Below the pieces are notes generated by a model. The model was not told the DNA's origin, did no database searches, and saw only the letters and a list, made by a program, of their open reading frames with translations. Below are positions 36,450-47,934 of a stretch of DNA of 64,000 nucleotides, piece by piece. How positions within the stretch are numbered: position 1 is the stretch's first letter; each line of letters starts with the position of its first letter. The DNA is from Plicaturopsis crispa FD-325 SS-3 (lineage: Eukaryota > Basidiomycota > Agaricomycetes > Amylocorticiales > Amylocorticiaceae): the NCBI GenBank assembly GCA_000827205.1, contig KN832579.1:63242-127241 (forward strand), given 5' to 3'. The position numbers were made by a program, and so were the translations under genes.

Positions 36450-38121
36450 ATGGCTCAAGTTATTGTAGTCGGTGGCGGTCTTGCCGGTCTTTCGACGGCG
36501 CATACTCTCCTGGAGCGTGGTGCAAACGTTCTCCTCCTTGACAAGCAAGGGTGCGCACGGGCGTTATTACATTGTTTGTGCCGGTACTGACAGCTGAGTA
36601 GGTTCATTGGCGGCAACTCGACGAAGGCCACGTCTGGAATAAACGGCGCTGGTACTCAGTCGCAACAGGACGCCGGCATCATCGACTCTGCCCGGACGTT
36701 CTTCGACGACACCAAAAAATCCGCCCGCGACCTTGCTCGGGACGACCTCATCAAGGTCCTTACTGGTCGCTCGGGTGATGCAGTCAACTGGCTACAGGAC
36801 AAATTCGGCCTCGATCTGTCCAAAGTTGCTCGCCTCGGTGGCCACTCGCAGCCCCGGACGCACCGGGGTGACGCCCAGTTCCCTGGCATGGTGCGTGGGA
36901 TCAATTATGGCGACAGTATGCAGCGTCTGACGTGTAGAATTTAGGTTATCACATACGCGCAGATGGAGAAACTTGAGGATCTCGCCGTGAGCAACCCCGA
37001 CCGCGTCAAGATCTACAAAAAGTCGCGTGTCGTGAAGCTCCTCAAGGACAGCACGGGTGGCGTCATCGGTGTTGAGTACACCCGCAACGGCAAAAACGAG
37101 ACCGCCTACGGCCCCGTCGTCCTCGCCACTGGCGGCTACGCGTCCGACTTCACCGAGACCTCGCTCATCAAGAAATACCGCCCAGAATATTACGACCTCC
37201 CCACCACCAACGGCGAGCACGCCACCGGTGATGGCCACAAACTTGCCATCGAGACAGGCGCGAGTGGGATTGACTTCGAGAAGGTCCAGGTTCACCCTAC
37301 GGGTTTGGTCGACCCGAAGGAGCCGGACTCGAAGGTCAAATTCTTGGCTGCGGAGGCCCTCCGCGGTGTCGGTGGTTTGATCCTTGACAACCAGGGTCAG
37401 CGGTTTGTCGACGAGCTGCAGCACCGTGACTTTGTTACTGGTAAGATGTGGGAGAATGGCAAGGTGTGTCCGTTAGTTGTTTGGCGAAAATAGTATCCTG
37501 AAATACACGCAGACACCGATCCGGTTGGTGCTCAACAGCGCTGCGGCCAAGCAGATGGAGTGGCACGCGAAGCACTACGTTGGCCGCGGCCTGATGAAGA
37601 AGTTCGAGACCGGTGAAGAGCTCGCAAAAGAGATCGGCATCCCCGCCTCCCAGCTGAAAAAGACCTTCGACGACTACAACGCGGGCGTCAAAGCCGGCAA
37701 AGACGCGTACGGACGCAAGGTTAGTCTCTATCTTCTTCGTACTTTTCCCGACTATAGTCATTTTGTCGTATTTATTTAGTTCTTCTCCCCGGGCGAATGG
37801 ACCCTCACCGACTCCTTCCACGTCGCCACCATCACGCCCGTCCTGCACTACACCATGGGCGGCGTCGAGATCGACGCCGAAGCGCGCATCATCGACACGC
37901 ACGGCAAGCCCATCCCCGGGCTGTTCGCCGCCGGTGAGATCGCGGGTGGTGTGCACGGCGCGAACCGCTTGGGCGGATCGTCGCTACTTGGGTGTGTGGT
38001 GTTTGGGCGCGTGTCGGGGGATACGGCGGCGTCGTACCTGCTGCAGCAGACGGGTGCGGCTGTGGGGCAGGCGGGCGCGCGCCTTGAGTCGATTCATGGG
38101 CATTTGGGCGCGAAGTTGTGA
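36450..38121 (+). CDS. Soluble fumarate reductase A, without cytochrome b5 domain (485 aa)
   Basis: Five exons (36450-36550, 36602-36890, 36945-37463, 37513-37719, 37780-38121) give a 1458-nt frame. It is a flavocytochrome c-type FAD protein like yeast Osm1/Frd1, reducing fumarate to succinate to reoxidise flavin or NADH. FAD-binding motifs: [12 protein letters not shown] at the N-terminus, [28 protein letters not shown], and [13 protein letters not shown] near the C-terminus. Substrate-site segments include HPTGLVDP and DELQHRDFV. There is no targeting signal, so it is probably cytosolic. It ends [11 protein letters not shown], exactly where paralogue B continues into a linker and cytochrome b5. 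Intron positions match paralogue B at the first four junctions. Confidence 0.92.
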
Positions 38122-38385
38122 GGAGGGTGCTAGCACAGTGTCTGGTGCGGTTGCTGCTCAATGTAGGAGTATATAGCTGTTATAATTCGATCTCTATCAA
38201 CGACATGTTTACGTGCCTCCCAGTGGGCGTGATGGCTAAGCTAGTGCCGATGCAGAGGTGTATTTTTGTAACCACCAGAATCGACGCCAACGCGAATTGC
38301 ATTGGCAAGTGCGAATGCCTCCCTGGCTGTACACAGCTGGTTCTTTCCCAGGGGCATCTTCGTGAACGATTTCGCTCAAAGACCA

Positions 38386-39352
38386 CTAGACTCTTGCTGG
38401 CATGGGATCATTGGGTCCCTTCCCTTTACGGGCTCCTCTGCGGCGGAGATGCTTGTCAGGAAGGTGCGTGTCCGGGTCTTCGCTGTCGTCTTCAACCTCT
38501 ACGCTTCGATCCGTTTCGCGTTCGTCGACAGAAGGACCATGCAACGCGCTATCCTCCCCAGGTGGTGGCGGGAGGGAAGATGCATCAAGACCCTCCGATG
38601 TGGGCTGTACGGCGGAGGACATGCGAGGCGTGTCGTGCACGTCCAGTAGCTCGGAAGGTGCTGCGGTATCTCTCGGTATGTCGCTGCTCGACATGGCAGC
38701 GGTAACTGCCAATGGCGTCGCATCTACAAAAAGTGGGATGAGCCATCTTGACGGCGACGATAGTCACTCTAGACGTGACACGCACAAATTCCATCATGGC
38801 TGCCCAAGGGTGCTTCATACAAGATGGGATGTCGTTCTATCGCATCCTAGACGCCGACAGATGAATGTCAAGGATGTTCAAATTCCACGATGCCAGAGCT
38901 CACTCACGACTAGTCCTATCCGTATACGTTCGACCTCACGAGACGTGTGCCCGATAGAGGATGAAAGGCCGCGGAGGAACTCTTTGTATTGTGCGAGAAG
39001 GGACGCTGCGCGATAAGTACGCCGCCGATACATATGTGCGTCGGCGCGCACGCTAAGTAGGATACATATGTCAGCAAGATTCAAGGCGCCAGTGAACCAC
39101 CATTCAGGACACAAGTCGAGGCACTCACTTTACGAGGCGCCTCCGTACATCTGCCGCAATTACTTGATCAGGAAGGCAGTCTTCTTCGATAGCGTCGTGT
39201 AGCATATCTTGGACCTCCTGTATAAGCTCATCCAGCCGACGAAGCCTCGCGCGTGGCAGATGAGCGCGATACGAAGCGAGTCCGATGACGGTGAATGTAC
39301 CGGTCACGACCCCAGCGACATTGGCAACAGATGATATCCACTCACTGGCCAT
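38386..39352 (-). CDS. HLP-QxEF family protein, copy 8 (255 aa)
   Basis: Exons 39129-39352, 38908-39052, 38786-38846 and 38386-38723 give a 768-nt frame. Exon 1 (224 nt): MASEWISSVANVAGVVTG then FTVIGLASYRAHLPRARL and RRLDELIQEVQDML. Exon 2 (145 nt): MYRRRTYRAASLLAQYKEF then LRGLSSSI. Exon 3 begins DAIERHPILYEA. The C-terminal exon is Ser/Glu/Asp-rich (DERETDRSVEVEDDSEDPD) and ends in a basic RRRGARKGKG. It starts the second cluster, in which QY replaces QW of copies 1-7. Function unknown. Confidence 0.8.
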
Positions 39353-39891
39353 GATCACGGTGATTGCTTTCAGTGGTAGAATAATAATGTGTGTTGACAG
39401 GATCCTTAAGTCGACCTAAGACATGTTCGGACACATCGGGGAGCAAGAGATTCTTTGTAGAATATCATGGCACTGCACACGCGTGCTATCCTCACACGGG
39501 CAATTCAGTGCTGAGAAAGCTGTGAAAATCTACGAAGCACAATGAGTTTCGTGATTACGAGCTGTGCAGAGCGTACCCACTTATAGATCCGTAAAGCCAT
39601 TGATAAACACCTACAGTGCATGAAGCATGTCAGAAAGAGACTAGGTGACGCTCACTGTCGATCTACTCTCCATGACAAGGGGCTTAAAGTCTCAATTGCA
39701 TTGCATGTCGTGTTACACAGGCCAATACGGGCATCTACCTAGGGTTGTTGAAAGTTAGTTGCAGCGGTTGTCGACGAGTATAAGGAAGCATCACACTGTG
39801 CGGACTCACAGCGAATATGTACAGGCCACATAGAAGCAATGGTCGCGAAAAATCTCCATCCTAATCATTACAGCACGCGTAGCGACGACGT
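39353..39891. other. Intergenic
   Basis: Between copies 8 and 9; no gene seen. Confidence 0.5.
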
Positions 39892-40993
39892 CTATTGCAT
39901 GCGATAGGGACGCCGTTTGGACGTTTGCGAAGATTTCGCAAAGCCGTGTGTGCTCCGTCTGTCGCGAGTCGCGAGTAGAGTCTTGTGGAAGCCGCGTAGG
40001 ACGTCGTTGATACCGATTCTGGAGGACGGAGCTTCCTCGGACTCCCGTCCAGGATCTGGCACAAGCTCTTTTTCCTGAGAAGACCACGAGTATTCGTCCA
40101 CGTATATGGCTCCAGAATCGCCGGCTGCAGGCGGTATGGTGCTGCTTCTTCCGGGCGACGGTGGCACGTAAATCGTATCGTCCTCTCTTGCATCTACACG
40201 CGCCGTGTGGGTCTCGGACGATGGTGCGGTGGCGGAAATGCCGTTCATATTGGGGGTGTGCTGATCATGTGGTGTAGGAGAAGGAGGGCTGGGGATGCCT
40301 TCTGCAGTGTTCGACGTCACATGTGTAGTCCCAGGCAGCGCAGAGGCAGGTCTCAGCGCGATCTCATCTAGAAAAATGAATGAGTGATCATGCGAGGGAA
40401 ACGGTGGGATAAGCGACACGTACGTATTTCACCTTGCCTAGGCAGTGACACAGTGCATTCGACGCGTCGTAGTTCTATCGCATCCTAGACAACGATGAAT
40501 ACGCGCTCGCAAAGAAATGAGATACGAAGCACTACTCACGACCAACTTCATTCGTATGCTCTTGACTTCATTGATTGTGCGTCCAATGGAGAACGAGAGG
40601 CCACGAAAGAATTCTCCGTATTGTTTGGGGAAGTTCGATGCGCGATAGACACGTCGTCGATAGATATGTGTATCGGCGCGAACACTAAACAAAAACTGCA
40701 CATATGAGCATTCTTCGGCCACTGACCAGGACAAACTACCGCTGAAGCCACTTACTTGACGAGGCGCCTGCGTACATCCTCGACGATCACCCAATCAGGA
40801 AGACAGTCCCCCTCGGTAGCGTCGTTTAAGATATCTTGTGTCTCCTTGATCAACTCATCGAGCCTTCTGAGCCTCGCGGTGGGCAGATGTGAACGACACA
40901 AGGCAAATCCAAGGATCGCAAATACTCTATACCAGACCCGATGCCGACGAGATTGGCGACAGATGAGACTCCGTCGCTGGCCACGAGCGACAT
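39892..40993 (-). pseudogene. HLP-QxEF family, copy 9, with a frameshift in exon 1
   Basis: Apart from one lesion the gene is whole. Exon 1 (40756-40993) is 238 nt, one base short of keeping the family phase: MSLVASDGVSSVANLVGIGS is in one frame and VFAILGFALCRSHLPTARL in another, with the break near 40921-40932 inside the hydrophobic helix. Exon 2 (40540-40684) is 145 nt with YRRRVYRAS and KQYGEFFRGLS. Exon 3 (40433-40484) is 52 nt (DAIELRRVECTVSLPRQ), the same length as in copies 11 and 12. Exon 4 (39892-40367) is Pro/Ser/Glu-rich and ends KRRPYRMQ. The rest of the frame is open, so the mutation is recent, or it is a sequence error. Confidence 0.72.
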
Positions 40994-41385
40994 CGTTCCG
41001 GGAGGTGACCTGACGGGAAGTATGGAAGAGGATCCTTGTTAAGTTAACGCAGGCCAACTTCGGTCGCCTCGGGTAGCAGAGTGCTCTCCGTGGGATACTA
41101 TGGCCTGCATCTGCACGTTGAGCACAAGAATGCTTCGGCGCTGTGCAAACAGGCTGTGCCGGAAACGATTCCGATGCTGTGAAGCCATGCGCAAAAACGA
41201 GGACGAGCACATCAGCGGATACTCGATAATAACATGAAAAAGTCATATTCTAGAAACCGTGTTACAGCTACCGGTGTCAGAAATCAATGAAGCGCCATAT
41301 ATGACTGCAATGCAAAGAAGACTCACATTAAATACAGTGGATCGATGCTCTCTCAACGCATGCACGCCATAATGTGTGTAGTCCA
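40994..41385. other. Intergenic
   Basis: Between copies 9 and 10; nothing recognised. Confidence 0.5.
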
Positions 41386-42297
41386 TCAAAGGCTCCAGTC
41401 GAAGAGCTCAGACCGCGACGTTGTCAGCTGGTCACTGACTGCCCAATACTGGTTACGTCCGTCGTACGGGGGCGGCGGGCTTGCTGATTGAGGACTGGGC
41501 GGTCGGCCTCGTGGACCTATCGTCGCAGGTACTGGCTGCGGTGAGCCTTGCACAGACATATGACGCCATAGAGCGTCGTTAAACTCTGCAGGCGATGTCA
41601 ATTGGGTGCTTATCGTCTCGGATTTCACGCTCTCCGTAGCCATAGTCGATGCCGAGGTGTGTACAGACACTGGGAGAATGCGGAGCCAATCAATATTCTT
41701 GCGCTTTGACGGCCAGGGTGAGACGTACACGAGTCCTGAGCATCCGTCGGGTAGTCTGAAATCCCGCCATTCCTGGTCGTTGTCATATGCAAGATACGAT
41801 GTCTTTCGATAGCTTCCTGTAATATCCGGCGTGAGTAAGCTCCAGTCGTTGATGACACCCGAATACGCAGCTCACGATTAACAGACCGCGTATGCATCTC
41901 GTCTCATGTGACGTACGGCTTATCGCAAACGACAGCCCGCGAAAGAATTCGACGTACTGTTTCACAAACGTCGGTGCGCAGTATGCCCTGCGCCGGTGCG
42001 CGAGCGCCTCTGCGCGAAGCCTGACGCGGGGAATTGAGCAGGCGCTAATCACGAGCAAGGGACGTATACCTACACAGCAATGCGGCGTTGCATATCGTTC
42101 TGAAACTGCGCGTCCGGAAGGAGTGCTTCCTCGATGGCGATGTCGTAAATGGCCTCCGTCTCGTCCAGGATGCCCTCGAGGTGTTTATACATCTCGCTGG
42201 GGAGGTGTGCGCGGTAGAGCGCGATGCCGAGTAGAGTCAAGCAGCCGGTCGTGATTCCCAGGAGATTCGCAGAGGATGAGACAGGCGTGTCGTCCAT
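41386..42297 (-). CDS. HLP-QxEF family protein, copy 10 (246 aa)
   Basis: Exons 42074-42297, 41876-42020, 41729-41816 and 41386-41669 give a 741-nt frame. Exon 1 (224 nt): MDDTPVSSSANLLGITTG then LTLLGIALYRAHLPSEMY and HLEGILDETEAIYDIAIEE. Exon 2 (145 nt): HRRRAYCAPTFVKQYVEF then FRGLSFAI. Exon 3 begins EAIERHRIL. The C-terminus is Ser/Thr/Pro-rich (RGRPPSPQSASPPPPYDGR). Its exon 1 is nearly the same as that of truncated copy 13, on the other side of the fumarate reductase B/dipeptidase pair. Function unknown. Confidence 0.8.
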
Positions 42298-42892
42298 GAT
42301 GACGGGATACGGTGCTGATCTGAGCCTTATGCATACACGTACAAGGCGGGGGACACGATTTGCGCGTCAGGGCTGCGTGTGGTTTGAATATAAGCTGAGT
42401 AGTGGGCGCTTGTGTGAGCACTATGTGATTGACAGGGACCCACACTGTCCTCTGTAGCCCACAATCACTGCGTCACCTGAGGAGTATCTATGCACAGCAT
42501 TGACTAAGATTGGATGTGTAGCGCAAGAGCGTAGGCACGTGTCCGCAGAGCAGTTTATCGAATCCCCGGACCCGATGATAGGCACAGCCTGAGCATGCTG
42601 CTGCTACACTAGGGTAGAGTACCTGCCGACGTCAGGGCGAGTAAACATTCGCATGTTGCCTTTTGAGAAATTCATCCATTTGAAGATGTAGTTCGTCATT
42701 CCAGAGCGTACAAGTAAGACGAACTGTTTGAACGAGCCCCTCATAAGTATCTGCAACGCAACGAGAGCAGACAGGACTTCACCTAACAAATCCAGGTCGT
42801 ATCTGTTCTCTTACGTAGTCCATTCATCCTCCACCCCAGCACACTCCTTCAAAAGACCCGCAATGACGCACGAGACAAGTGATGGAGAATGC
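42298..42892. other. Intergenic with a 3' block shared with two other loci
   Basis: Reverse complement of about 42690-42840 matches the sequence after the dipeptidase stop (49730-49880) and after copy 12 (51490-51640); the shared core is TTAGGTGAAGTCC with flanks. Around 42430-42500 the reverse complement resembles 51720-51760 (CAGGTGACGCAGTG). Confidence 0.6.
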
Positions 42893-44080
42893 CTACCGAG
42901 CACGGTAGGGGCGGCGTTGGGCGCTCTGCGAAGGCTTTCCGCGGGGCCAGATGAGAATGTTGTGCTCCGGGTCCAGCTCCACCGCTGAAGACGACGCTGC
43001 CGCCTCTTGTTCTCTGGGTAAGTCGAGCTTTCGTCCCAGTGGTATTTTGTCGTCCCATTCGATCGCGGGATGCAGCGCCGCCCTCCTCCGCGTACTTTTC
43101 GGCCGCCGTCGTGGTGGCAACCCCTCTTCTTCCTCGTCCGGCACTGCAACCTTCCGATTTTCGGACCCCATCGGTCGGCTGAGCCCTCTCACGGGCATAT
43201 GTAACAGGCTGTCTAAGGCGATCTCATCGCTCGTGGCTCTACGCCCAGCCTGAGACTCGTCGTCGGCTGGAACGGAGAGAAACACGCTGGGCACATCCGA
43301 GTCGGGCGATGCTGGTTGCGAGTCGTCGTCAGGAAGCGGGATCCTGGCTTCAGGATGCAAGGTCGCGGGGAAGGGGAGACTGTTCAGACTTGGCAAGGCG
43401 TAGTCGGCTGGCGTCCGAGACGGCAGAGCTTCGGCCGTATTGATCGTGGGCGCCCCGCGCAATGTGCGTAAACGCATTGAGTCTTCTGCATCTACAAACT
43501 AAACAATCCGTACATATATAGTCCTAGATGCCCTAGCCACGTACCAGTCTGGTCCTGCGGTACCATTCCTTCGACGCGCCGGCGGTCTATCGCCTCCTGG
43601 ACAGCAGATAAATCTCAGAACGTCGCAGCTCGTTGAAACGCGCTACTCACCGTCAGGTCTATCCGTATGCACTCCGCTTCGCGGCACGTGCGCTCAATGG
43701 ACCAGGAGAGGCCCCGCAGGAACTCGCGGTATTGCGTGGCGAACGACACCGCGCGGTACGTGCGCCGCCGATGCTCGTGTGCATCGTCGCGCACGCTGGA
43801 GTTGCGCATGCGCATCAGTGACACGGACGACAGAGCGATTACAACACACTGCGCACCTGTGAAGGCGCCTCCGTATGTCCTCCCGAGCCGCTAAATCAGG
43901 GAGGGTGTTTTCCTCAATGGCCTCGTCCAGAGACTCCTGCGTCTCTTTGATCAGCTCGTCGAGGCGTTTGAGCCTCGCGTTAGGGAGGTGATTGCGGTAG
44001 AAGGCGAATCCGAGGAGGGCGAGTATGCTGGTCGCGATGCCGGTGATGTTGGCCGTGGAGGAGACCCATTCGCTGCTCAT
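42893..44080 (-). CDS. HLP-QxEF family protein, copy 11 (339 aa)
   Basis: Exons 43857-44080, 43651-43795, 43545-43596 and 42893-43491 give a 1020-nt frame. Exon 1 (224 nt): MSSEWVSSTANITGIATS then ILALLGFAFYRNHLPNARL and KRLDELIKETQESLDEA. Exon 2 (145 nt): HEHRRRTYRAVSFATQYREF then LRGLSWSI. Exon 3 (52 nt): EAIDRRRVEGMVPQDQT. The long C-terminal exon has LRTLRGAP, an acidic DDDSQPASPDSD, a basic RRRPKSTRRRAAL, and ends QSAQRRPYRAR. It is very close to copy 12 throughout, but the AT-hook region of copy 12 reads SRPMGSENRK here. Function unknown. Confidence 0.82.
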
Positions 44081-45524
44081 GGGGGTCGGAATGGACGATG
44101 GACACGCTCATGCGCGCGCGCAGGGACGCGTCGTCGTTGGGTTGAGGACTGAGGACTAGGCTAGCGTTGATGCTCGTTGATATCCTGTGTTGAAAAGGCA
44201 GTTCTTCGTGGGAGACAAAGTTACATAGACATCGGGCGGCCGCGTTATGTTTGCCGGATATTAGCGCTTGACAGTGAGCATGCAGGGATGTATTACGAGC
44301 TCGAAAGACCCAAGTCTGCTTGCTGGACGCTCATAGAGGGTTAAGGGCGTGTCGAGGTCGACGCAGTCTTGTTCTCGGTTTGGAACACAACATACATACA
44401 TCCCGCGGTGGTCGATGTACACCATTTCTTGGGCACAATTGACATCAAAAGCAAGAGCTGCCTGATTTTCGATACATTTCTTGGCTGGCTCTATCCCTGC
44501 AAGGTGGCATATGAGCACGGAGACGGTCATGAACACCGCATACTCACTGGAAGTGGTGCATGTCGCAGAACGCGATGTTCGTATCGTGAAGCTGAGGCAT
44601 TCCTGTTTTATTTGCCTAGCTCGCATTGACGAATCAAACAACGATGAACCATGGGGCTGAACGTATCGTGTCGGTGGATTCCTAAAGGAGACCAATCAAG
44701 ACGGTAAAGACGCTGACTACTTTTCATGAGAGCCGCGGAGTGATTCGGAACGCGTGGTTTCGCCTGGCTTTCGCGTTTTCCAATGTGCACTGAAATGTGG
44801 CGCTAAGTATGCTGCAATAAACTGACCCTGTACAAAGTGTACAGAATGGTGAAACTTCGATTGCAGGCTCCTGTGGCCAAGTTTAGGACACACGCGGAAG
44901 CTAAACATGGGGTAAAGGAGCACACCTTGATCCTTCCCCGCTCTCGGCCCTCCTCTGGACCTCCCCAAAAGTCCTTACCCCGCAATTTTTAGCATGCAAT
45001 GCGCAATCATTACACTGCCTAAACAATTCCGGAGAATGCGGGAGACCGTGCAGCGGGAGATGGCGGGCGCTACGGTGAGCCAGTCGGACAATGTCGTGCA
45101 CAGCGCAGACCTGCTATGGAACGTAACGGTGAAAGGGAAACCTACAATGTGCGAAACTGCTGCCAGTGCGAACGGAGAAATTGGGGTTGGGGACAACGCG
45201 CCCCCGCAAAAAACGCAAGACAGGTCTGATTTTGCACAAGGCGTCCCGAACCTAACGCATGGCCGCTCATTGGCTGCCTTGGGCCGGTCCGCCACGCGAT
45301 TGCGCCCGTCATCGACGGCGGATATTCCACATCCGGAAGACACTGTCCCGAAGAAGCAATTTCACGGAGTCGGCACCGCGGCACGGTTATGGAAGTATCA
45401 AGTGATGCGGGGTAGACCGGTATTATCACATGCCGAAGCCGGCAGCGCATAAGATGTCGAATCAGCGTGTTCACATTTCTCTCTCATACCCCCATCTCCT
45501 CCTCCTTTTCCTCAAACACAAACA
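44081..45524. other. Intergenic between divergent copy 11 and fumarate reductase B
   Basis: About 1.4 kb. A 152-codon frame at 44994-45452 (+) overlaps the conserved promoter element and has no domain; it is not called. Confidence 0.5.
45403..45435 (+). promoter_or_regulatory. Promoter element shared with fumarate reductase A
   Basis: TGATGCGGGG (45403-45412) and TTATCACATGCCG (45423-45435) recur from the promoter of the paralogue at 36450, at nearly the same distance from the ATG, although surrounding sequence has diverged. Confidence 0.45.
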
Positions 45525-47531
45525 ATGGCACAAGTTATCGTTGTCGGTGGTGGTCTCGCTGGTCTTTCTGCGGCACACACCCTCCTTGAGCGCGGCGCGA
45601 ACGTTCTGCTGCTCGACAAGCAAGGGTGAGCGCCAGTTTTAACTGGTTCATTGCGAGCGATACTCATGGAAATGCGCCAGATTCATCGGTGGTAACTCTA
45701 CCAAAGCGACGTCGGGTATCAACGGCGCGGGCACGCAGTCCCAACAAGATCTCGGTATCATCGACTCTGCACGGACATTCTTTGACGACACCAAGAAATC
45801 TGCCCGCGACCTCGCTCGCGACGACCTTATCCGTGTCTTGACTGGCCGTTCTGGCGATGCCGTGAACTGGTTACAGAACAAGTTCGGCCTTGACCTCTCG
45901 AAGGTTGCACGTCTCGGCGGTCACTCGCAGCCCCGGACGCACCGAGGTGATGCCCAGTTCCCAGGAATGGTGAGTAGCCCTTCGTCTCCTGACAACACAC
46001 ATTCTAACCGCGTGCACAGGTCATCACATACGCGCAAATGGAGCGCCTCGAGGATCTCGCCGTCAGCGACCCCGAGCGCGTGAAGATCTACAAGAAGTCG
46101 CGCGTCGTCAAGCTCCTCAAGGACGAGTCCGGCGGCGTCATCGGTGTCGAATACACCCGCAACGGCAAGAACGAGACCGCCTACGGCCCCGTCGTCCTTG
46201 CCACCGGCGGCTACGCGTCCGACTTCACCGAGACCTCGCTCATCAAGAAGTACCGCCCCGAATACTACGACCTCCCCACCACCAACGGCGAGCACGCTAC
46301 CGGAGACGGCCACAAGCTCGCGATTGCGACGGGTGCCAGTGGAATCGACTTCGAGAAGGTCCAGGTCCACCCGACGGGTCTCGTCGACCCGAAGGAGCCG
46401 GACTCGAAGGTCAAGTTCTTGGCTGCTGAGGCCCTCCGTGGTGTCGGCGGTTTGATCCTCGACAACCAGGGCAAGCGTTTCGTCGACGAGCTGCAGCACC
46501 GTGACTTTGTCACCGGCAAGATGTGGGAGAACGGCAAGGTGCGTGCGTCGGTTGCATGATAAACACCGTTACTAAACTATGTGCAGACCCCCATCCGGTT
46601 GGTCCTCAACAGCGCCGCGGCCAAGCAGATGGAGTGGCACGCGAAGCACTACGTCGGCCGCGGGCTCATGAAGAAGTTCGAGACCGGCGAGGAGTTCGCA
46701 AAGGAGATCGGCATCCCCGCCTCCCAGCTCAAGAAGACCTTCGACGACTACAACGCCGGCGTCAAAGCCGGCAAGGATGCCTACGGTCGCAAGGTCAGCG
46801 TCGTCGTTCTCTCCCTAATCTTCGCTCATACTGATGTTACTGTAGTTCTTCTCCCCCGGCGAATGGACCCTCAACGACTCGTTCTACGTCGCCATTATCA
46901 CCCCCGTGCTCCACTACACCATGGGCGGCGTCGAGATCGACCCCGAGGCCCGCATCATCGACACCAACGGCAAGCCCATCCCTGGACTCTTCGCAGCCGG
47001 CGAGATCGCAGGCGGCGTCCACGGCGCTAATCGTCTCGGCGGCTCGTCCCTCCTCGGGTGCGTCGTCTTTGGCCGCGTGTCCGGCGACACCGCCGCGTCG
47101 TACCTCCTGCAGCAGACGACTGCTGCTGTCGCGAAGGCGGGCGGTAGGCTGGGTGCTATTGGTGGGCACCTGGAGGCGTCGAAGCCCGCAGCAGCAGCAG
47201 CAGCACCGGCGGCGGCACCTGCAGAGGCATCGGGCTCGGAGGGCGCGTACACGCTCGCGGACGTCGCGAAGCACAACACGAAGGACGACGTTTGGGTCGT
47301 CGTCAACGGACAGGTCCTCGACGTCACCTCCGTGCGTCCCTCTCCTTCCTTCCCGAGTTTCGTATATACTGACATATTGTACTGTAGTTCCTCCCGGACC
47401 ACCCTGGAGGCGAGAAGGCGATCCTGCTGTACGCGGGCCGGGACGCGACGGACGAGTTCAACATGTTGCACGACCCCAAGGTCATCCCGCGGTACGCGCC
47501 CGACGCGGTCATCGGTAACCTCAAGAAGTAG
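45525..47531 (+). CDS. Fumarate reductase B fused to cytochrome b5 (581 aa)
   Basis: Six exons (45525-45625, 45681-45969, 46020-46538, 46587-46793, 46846-47331, 47388-47531) give a 1746-nt frame. Residues 1 to about 480 are the FAD-dependent fumarate reductase ([40 protein letters not shown]). An Ala/Pro linker ([16 protein letters not shown]) leads to a cytochrome b5 domain: [19 protein letters not shown], then [20 protein letters not shown] and FNMLHDP; the His of HPGG and of MLHDP are the expected haem ligands. The b5 domain is split by the last intron. The haem probably passes electrons to the flavin. It is closely similar to paralogue A, and codon choice is more GC-rich. Confidence 0.93.
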
Positions 47532-47934
47532 AGCGCGCATGGTATACCCTGCTACGGGACGGATGGGGGCCAAAAGTTTTGATTTACATTGCCATACGCA
47601 CACACTTATCTATTTCTCTCTCTCTTGACGCTTGTGTTACTCTGCATAGTCCCGCCGTTCACTGCATGTTGTTCGTGTATCATAATCCAGCGCGTTCTCC
47701 CGCTAATGTTCTTGGTGCTCAATCTTGAGGAGGTTTTCTGCTGCACTAAAGCTTGCCGTATGCTATGGCTCTGCTACCGACGTCCACTAACAGTGCAGCA
47801 AGATCGCAGACCATGTGTAACAGGATGGACAACGCAATTCGACGTTGATTCGACTCACTGAGCAGCGTGCTCGCTGCCGTATTCGCGACTGCGCTGGGTT
47901 GCGTCACACACGCTCTTTGCTCCCTACCACCACC
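47532..47934. other. Intergenic
   Basis: 3' flank of fumarate reductase B and promoter of the dipeptidase; nothing else recognised. Confidence 0.5.

Noticed and set aside
36792-37424. 210-codon frame antisense to fumarate reductase A (and its counterpart at 45921-46499)
   Set aside because: Both are antisense shadows conserved only because the sense genes are paralogous.
44994-45452. 152-codon frame upstream of fumarate reductase B
   Set aside because: No domain, and it covers the conserved promoter element.
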